From the NCBI GenBank assembly GCA_018806985.1, contig JADANN010000290.1, forward strand, positions 558,001 to 622,000: a stretch of 64,000 nucleotides of DNA, in the 5' to 3' direction. The notes under the pieces were generated by a model. That model ran no database searches. It saw only the letters and a program-made list of their open reading frames with translations, and was not told the DNA's origin. The position numbers were made by a program, and so were the translations under genes. Shown in pieces: positions 59,897-64,000 of the stretch (the first letter of the stretch is position 1; each line of letters begins with the position of its first letter). The DNA is from Angiostrongylus vasorum (lineage: Eukaryota > Nematoda > Chromadorea > Rhabditida > Metastrongylidae).

Positions 59897-62823
59897 GATC
59901 GTTTATATATATGCATGTATACGCGTTTACATATATACGAAACCTATTTTATACCTATACCTGTGTACATATGAATTTCTTTGCCATATCCACTCCACTT
60001 ATCCAATTTGCATTGATGTAGTCGCAAAATCCGGGCGGCCATGTCAGTACCACACGTGTAGCATCAATACAGAAGACTTCTGAAATGCCACTCATACATT
60101 CCTCAAGGATGATTTTCTTTCTTAGAAATATGTTTGTTGTTAATTTTCGTTGTTACCCCTCCATACATGATATCGATCCTGCGCACCAAACACACCAAGC
60201 CTTCCATTTCTCCGAGTTGGGCAGATTGGTACCAGACTTGTCTGGGAGGATAGCAGCACTGACTCGATACATCGGTAAGCCAGCGTGAGTCAATGTATAG
60301 GGCCTTATGTGCATTCAGTCACTTTTGACGATGCTTAAGGAAGTCGAATGCATGACGCATCCCTCAGCGATTGGTCAACGCCGAGAGTTTTATCTTTTTT
60401 TATCCCTTACCCCTCCTCATTTTTTGTTTAGTTGTAGTTTCTTTACAACGATTTTAGTTGAAAAGACAAACTGTTAACCAATAGTGTAGACTAATAGACT
60501 AGTAAACTAGTATTGACTCTACCTCTATATCGGTTTTTTTCTGGATTCGCCTCACAAGCTGTTTTTGGTCGACTACCGATGGACTGCGTTGCCATTTTCA
60601 GTCTTATGAACTCTTCCGCTAACGGCATAACTCCTGTCTGGAGAATAAAAAAATGTTGTTTTTAGATATTACTGGTCCAAACATCGAAAGACGCGTTCTG
60701 AAGTAGCAGTATTTTTGGCTAAGTATGAATTGCTTTACTATCTTTGTTTATTATGTTTATTTATTTGGAGTTGTATATTGAAGCAGTTTAGACGAATGGT
60801 AATTGTTTGGATTGAATGAGAATAACGTGAGATAACTGAGAGCAATTGGGACGCTTTCCCTTCCTAAACTTATCGTCTGTGACCTTTGTGCCCGCTCAAA
60901 TGGCTACCGTGTGCCACGTAATTCAACAAAACCCATTGTTCCTGAAATTCTACATCACTTACGACTACAACTTCTTAGAATGCCTATTACAACAGTTTAC
61001 ATCACTTTTTCAATCTATCTAAAACCTGTGCATCGTCTGACTTGCTCACTTGTAATGTCCTATCGCAAAACAGTTTGAATGCCTCTTTGAAAGTCGCATG
61101 ATCAGGTGATCCCATTTTGGATGCAGTAGATCTCCTTGTTGCTCTTCTGGTTCGTCTTTCTACCTGCGTACCATCATCTTCACAAGTGGTCGCAATTGCT
61201 AAATAGGTATATGATGGGTTAAAAGGTTAAAAGCAAAAAACAAACTTCCATTTATGCTAGCCTTTTATTTTCTGCCTACTATAATTTTTCGCGGGAGGAT
61301 ATGATGTGAGAGACAACCACAACGATGCTGAGATATTCGCAAAACATACCCCGGGCCAGATCGAACCACCAAGGCTCGCGTATTACACATTGAACCACTG
61401 AGGCTTTTGCTTTGCATTTCTCTCAGCTAATTTTCTACCTACTGCTGCCCTTAGCAATCACTCGTCGGTGGTATTGATCTTGAGAGCACAGATAGGCATT
61501 GGATCCAGTTAAGCTGAGTCTGTAGTCGAAATCACAATGTTAACCTTTTTTCTGCCTGCTTTAATTTTTTCACGGCAGGGTATGATGTGAAATACAACCG
61601 TCAGGGCCTCCGTTGTGCAGTGTCTAATGCGCGAGCTCCCGGAAAGGAAAATCGTGGTTTGATGTGGTCCGGGATCCAAGTTTTGCGAATATCTCAGCAT
61701 TGTTGTGGTTGATGCCTCGGAATTTTCTCGTTACAGCGAAAATTTTTAAAAATACTTGATGTTTGAATGGCCCGTCCTCACTGGTTATGCGGGCCCCAGC
61801 ATAATCTCCACTTTTCGGAGATTTGCTGGTTAAGCCATTATGGTTCCCTGGAGTCCCGAGGTCAGCCTGGCCAAAGTCTGCCCCCAGGTCTTCAACACCA
61901 CAGGCAGTCGCAGCCCTTGTGGATCAGAGGGAGATTTACCACCATGTCACTTTGACACCAGGACGGTGGTTGATCGTGGTATTGGTTTACTCTTAGCTAG
62001 GCTTCCTGACGGAAACCCGGACTCCTCAGCTTGGGAGACCCTGCCAGGGGATGAGGCCGGCGCCGTACATCGTAGTCCGACGCTTTTTAAAAAATAAATA
62101 GAACATTTATGAGTTTATTGCACTATCTCAGCAAGCGACACTACTACCGAATGTTTGCTTTAGTGCATTTCGGATATATCCGAGCTAACATTATAATTTC
62201 TGGATTTGCTCCAATGCTGACGAGAAGCGAAGGCACTTCTTCCAGTCTTTTGGTTCTAGTTTTCCAGATTCACTTTCATCGCTTACTGGACATCATTTTG
62301 CTGCTGCCCCTCCGCCGAAATTTTGGAAGTTTTCCTATCTTTGACCGTTCCATTTCATCTGTAATGTCATATATTTGAAATGAGCTAGACAAACAGAAAG
62401 TCAGAACGTATCAAAGCAAGACAAGTGACTTACTCTGCGTATTTCAGTCACCTTCCTTCTGATGCAATGTGATGAAATGAAACGTAGTATGGTGGTTACA
62501 TATCTCATACATATTAGTGAAAACAGTAAGATCTGCTCTTGTTATTGTTATTTCATTACTTTTTATTGCCTCGAAAGTCGGTTGCAATGGTAATACTACG
62601 ATGGAAGCATTATCCAACCCACTTAACAGTGATGGTGACTTTCAGGAATGTAGTTGCCATTGGTTATCTTACTTGTATGGTTATCTTGATGCTTGTGCGC
62701 GTGTTTTGTGTTCGGGGTTAAATTTCAACTGTTTTCGTTGCTGTTTTATTGTCACACAGGGTAAAATCCACAGTTTAGAGCTTATACCTGAACGTAGGCG
62801 AGATCGAAATTCAAATTGTTTGG
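48982..62823 (+). CDS. SRBD1/Tex-like S1 RNA-binding protein, N-terminal part, eight exons, continues off the right edge
   Basis: Tex/SRBD1 proteins combine a Tex-N helical region, a YqgF/RNase H-like fold, helix-hairpin-helix motifs and an S1 domain. Exons: 48982-49035, 49354-49505, 49949-50302, 50442-50598, 52090-52184, 54059-54148, 56818-56972, and probably 62760-62823. Signatures: DYTLEDALVDE then SVPYRVASRLVKLFADGK and AYIARYRG (Tex-N), ATSRKTKATIAREMGLEE, ILAMERGEEND, LALNDSINRLFIPRIKR, and VIALDPGFSACKAALLTPT, the start of the YqgF domain with its DPG. Phases agree through exon 7. The putative exon 8 (GKIHSLELIPERR) continues the YqgF strand pattern, but joining it needs one base fewer than the sequence has. 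The rest of YqgF, HhH and S1 lies outside the window. Introns are filled with SINEs, an RTE fragment, a Penelope element and an antisense phosphatase gene. Confident for exons 1-7, tentative for exon 8. Confidence 0.87.
49745..49918 (-). repeat. tRNA-like SINE fragment in SRBD1 intron 2
   Basis: On the minus strand 'gcacagtggctaaagatgcc' resembles an A box and 'gctggctcgacccccgcg' a B box, about 40 bp apart. The rest lacks the SINE-A body, so it may be a different SINE. Confidence 0.45.
50985..51330 (+). repeat. Family-C repeat copy in SRBD1 intron 4
   Basis: Shares 'cctcgcatccatcatccg', 'atgtcgtagaatgctgg' and 'acctcggaaggatgagagga' with the copies at 42985 and 63500. The ORFs 51083-51448 on the minus strand are shadows. 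Confidence 0.65.
51700..51972 (-). repeat. SINE-A copy in SRBD1 intron 4
   Basis: Tail 'ggtaaggataaagctctggg', body 'ggtggcctaccgatgtgtcg', head 'ccactgcgccacacccg'. Antisense to the host gene. Confidence 0.8.
52340..53945 (-). mobile_element. Penelope-like retroelement remnant with GIY-YIG endonuclease, in SRBD1 intron 5
   Basis: On the minus strand an RT remnant (53760-53100) shows RYTDVCFVF in the position of the catalytic RYxDD block and EYIKFTWEKPRKK downstream. It is followed by a GIY-YIG endonuclease (53077-52892): GRIYLISCSTCGDEYIGERG then IRIKEHLDGKRK. That RT plus GIY-YIG order is diagnostic of Penelope-like elements. The second catalytic Asp is lost and stops are frequent. Related terminal sequences lie at 52345-52780 and, inverted, at 53790-53945. 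SRBD1 exon 5 ends at 52184 and exon 6 starts at 54059, so the element fills the intron. Confidence 0.82.
53790..53945 (-). repeat. Inverted terminal repeat of the Penelope-like element
   Basis: Reverse complement of about 52380-52530, sharing 'gcgatactgccgaaacgtca', 'gaggaattaaacgtgtgctg' and 'ataacaacctcgcgattg'. The core resembles a hammerhead: a GGC/GCC hairpin followed by GAAACGTCAG. Confidence 0.75.
54290..54540 (+). repeat. Penelope-type terminal sequence with hammerhead-ribozyme-like core
   Basis: Positions 54472-54495 read CTGATGA, A, stem GACG, loop AAAC, stem CGTC, GAAA. That is the conserved half of a hammerhead core with a paired stem II. Upstream (54403-54428) is an 8-bp hairpin (gaggtgct/agcacctc). 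A matching cleavage triplet was not found in place, so activity is unlikely or requires a neighbouring copy. Confidence 0.5.
55170..55880 (-). mobile_element. RTE 3'-terminal fragment in SRBD1 intron 6
   Basis: Carries the post-RT region: [20 protein letters not shown] near 55800, [20 protein letters not shown] near 55620 and KIRWAEHVKCTNENRWTR near 55450. 5' truncated. Antisense to SRBD1. Confidence 0.82.
56240..56600 (+). other. Unassigned sequence with a short basic open frame
   Basis: The frame 56252-56449 encodes a 65-residue basic peptide (LRDVRKYFPSDTGFAKRR). It resembles no exon of SRBD1 and no repeat recognised here. It could be a remnant of another mobile element. Confidence 0.2.
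57199..62353 (-). CDS. Protein tyrosine phosphatase, complete, nine exons, inside an SRBD1 intron
   Basis: A classical PTP that hydrolyses phosphotyrosine through a cysteinyl-phosphate intermediate. Minus-strand exons: 62353-62287, 61198-61050, 60637-60523, 60079-59961, 58983-58843, 58551-58453, 58237-58031, 57604-57488, 57273-57199 with stop. All phases agree; 362 residues. The N-terminus is basic (KLPKFRRRGSSKMM, RRTRRATRR), followed by FKEAFKLFC, then PTP motifs: NPEKNRYREVFCIDATRVVL, DYINANWISG, DDFWRMIWQEK, CEQYWP, FHWTDWPDRGVP (WPD loop), VVHCSAGIGRTGT (P loop, Cys and Arg present), GAVQMDCQYVYMHRIL (Q loop), and an FQQEYEKLLK tail. All catalytic residues are present, so it should be active. 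No signal peptide or membrane span: cytosolic. It resembles the expanded small nematode PTPs. A ttacag acceptor lies six bases upstream of the chosen ATG; a further 5' exon cannot be excluded. Confidence 0.93.
59858..59892. repeat. (TA)n microsatellite
   Basis: About 34 bp of TA repeat in phosphatase intron 4. Open frames through it (59838-60083) are artefacts. Confidence 0.9.
60163..60406 (+). repeat. SINE-A copy (head truncated) with target-site duplication
   Basis: Flanked by the 10-bp direct repeat ttacccctcc at 60153-60162 and 60407-60416. Body 'gatacatcggtaagccagcg', tail 'ttttatctttttttatccc'. It lies in phosphatase intron 3 (60080-60522). Confidence 0.8.
61262..61740. repeat. Foldback tRNA-like element (family D) in phosphatase intron 1
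   Basis: The arm around 61300-61380 ('caaccacaacgatgctgaga' and 'ccccgggccagatcgaacca') is inversely repeated around 61640-61720 ('aatcgtggtttgatgtggtc' and 'ttgcgaatatctcagcattg'). The central part resembles the 33300-33440 arm ('ttgatcttgagagcacagat'). Confidence 0.7.
61765..62085 (-). repeat. Family-B repeat in phosphatase intron 1
   Basis: Starts 'gaatggcccgtcctcactgg', ends near 'gccggcgccgtacatcgtag'. It lies within intron 61199-62286, in the sense orientation relative to the phosphatase. Confidence 0.8.
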
Positions 62824-63011
62824 GTAATATTGTTGTTCTTCTTAATCGAATTTGTAACACCAGGTGTTATGGTCATGATCATTGAACGTCCAACAGTTTC
62901 TACTCCAGTGATTTTCGTCGTCATCTTAATAAAATAGTCATTGTTTTTGACCTGCCGATTTTTTTGTTTACATCACAATATGTTCTCAATTTTAAGGGGT
63001 AAGGGGTATTT

Positions 63012-63306
63012 GTAGGGCGTGTGTGGCGCAGTGGTCGGAGGTGCCCTGTACTACACACATGTGGAATCGATCCCAGCGCCTATGGCCCACCAAGCCTTCC
63101 ATCCCATTGCGTCGGCAAATTGCTATCAGACTTGTCTGGGAGGATAGCAGCACTGGCTCGATACATCGGTAGGCCACCGTGAGTCATTATAAAAAGCCAG
63201 TTATGCATTCAGTCACCTCCAACGATGCTTAGTGAAGTCGAATGCATGGCGCATCCCTTAGGGATTGATCAGCACCGAGAGCTTTGTCTTTTATTTTTTA
63301 TCCTTT
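63012..63306 (+). repeat. Complete SINE-A with target-site duplication
   Basis: Head 'gtgtggcgcagtggtcggag' (A-box-like) and 'tggaatcgatcccagcgcc' (B-box-like) about 30 bp apart, then the body, then the tail 'ttttattttttatccttta'. Flanks are near-identical direct repeats (taaggggtattt at 63000-63011, aagggggtattt at 63307-63318). It is a good reference copy for the family. Confidence 0.88.
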
Positions 63307-63499
63307 AAGGGGGTATTTATCAAGATTTCACGCTGCTAGAACGATGCTCACATCTATAGCATTTTCACTCTTGTTTTGAAGACATTGTTAAACATGTAGT
63401 GGTTACAAAAAGTGATCCGCTGTATTTCGGATTTATTTAGAATCGGCCATTTTTTTACTTGACACGACATAATGGTTTTCCTCAAATCCGTAGTCTGTA

Positions 63500-63775
63500 C
63501 AGATATTCTAACTTTTTGCGTGTAGGTTAGGGTTTGAGGGTTTCCGTATTCTTCATGAATTTCGTTGAATCCTAGTCGAGTCGTGAAATCCAGATATAGC
63601 CGTACTCTGCCGTCTCTCCTTGGATTAAAGGAGCTGGCTTGGTTCTAAACAAATTTGATACCAATTTTTCTAATCCCCGAGGGATGAGAATGTTGATAGA
63701 TCCGGTGCGAGGTCAGAACATAGCCTTGCTCCTATCTCTGACACTGTGCTGCCTTGCTACACCCCTACCTTAATC
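63500..63775 (+). repeat. Family-C repeat copy
   Basis: Shares 'tcgttgaatcctagtcgagt' and 'aatccccgagggatgagaat' with the copies at 42985 and 50985. The remainder to 64000 has nothing recognised. Confidence 0.55.
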
Positions 63776-64000
63776 GCTCGTCGCTGATTGCATTTCTGCC
63801 ATAAATAAATGTAGTAATTAGTGTCTCTTTGTCTCAATGGAGAAACTGAAATACAGAAGTAAGTTTCAGTATTTGTTCAGCAGCTGTTATTACAATCGAC
63901 GTGTATTCGGATGATGAGCAGGTCAACTCCTAGTCCGACGAAAGCAATCGGTTCTAATTCAGTTATATTGAGCACGTATTAGTGTTATAGAAATATGTGC

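Noticed and set aside
63016..63090. Possible functional tRNA gene
   Set aside because: A and B boxes are present but no cloverleaf with acceptor stem closes. The same block heads many SINE-A copies.
1..64000. A previously undescribed defence, mobile or enzymatic system
   Set aside because: The intact genes are conserved single-copy animal families and the rest is retroelement debris. Novelty here is in arrangement and repeats, not in a new gene system.

Overview
This window is eukaryotic and looks like chromosomal DNA of a parasitic clade V nematode, probably a strongylid or hookworm. That assignment is inference. It rests on small exons with short GT-AG introns, acceptor-like sequences (tttcag, ttacag, ctatag) almost touching several start codons as expected for spliced-leader trans-splicing, and very abundant nematode-type RTE, Penelope and SINE debris. 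I rebuilt six protein-coding genes by following splice phase from exon to exon. Five are recognisable: alpha-catulin, Nup93, a dimethylglycine/sarcosine dehydrogenase-like flavoenzyme, a Tex/SRBD1 protein and a protein tyrosine phosphatase. One is an unrecognised basic protein.

Layout. 1-540 holds repeat remnants. 1845-10862 (minus) is the 5' part of an alpha-catulin gene (10 exons, running off the left edge); its 4.7 kb intron carries an RTE retrotransposon with a 624-bp internal tandem duplication. 10.9-21.2 kb is intergenic and repeat-rich. 21182-24766 (plus) is a Nup93 nucleoporin gene. 24.8-38.4 kb is a transposon graveyard with three large RTE copies, SINEs and a 232-bp-arm inverted repeat inserted in one RTE. 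38483-45442 (plus) is the flavoenzyme gene (18 exons), followed 473 bp later by the unknown basic protein gene (45916-48635) and 346 bp later by the SRBD1 gene (48982 to beyond 62.8 kb). These three genes share strand and close spacing, so an SL2-type operon is possible. A complete tyrosine phosphatase gene (57199-62353, minus) appears to lie inside one SRBD1 intron, on the opposite strand.

The genes have no evident shared pathway: cytoskeletal scaffold, nuclear pore, mitochondrial choline/one-carbon metabolism, RNA-binding Tex-like protein, phosphotyrosine signalling. The most distinctive features are architectural. They are a nested antisense gene, single-base frame breaks in three neighbouring genes that may be assembly errors, a tRNA-derived SINE family that hit nearly the same site in two RTE copies, long foldback elements, and a Penelope-like element with hammerhead-ribozyme-like terminal sequences. 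I saw no CRISPR array, no canonical rRNA or tRNA gene, and nothing that amounts to a new defence or enzymatic system.
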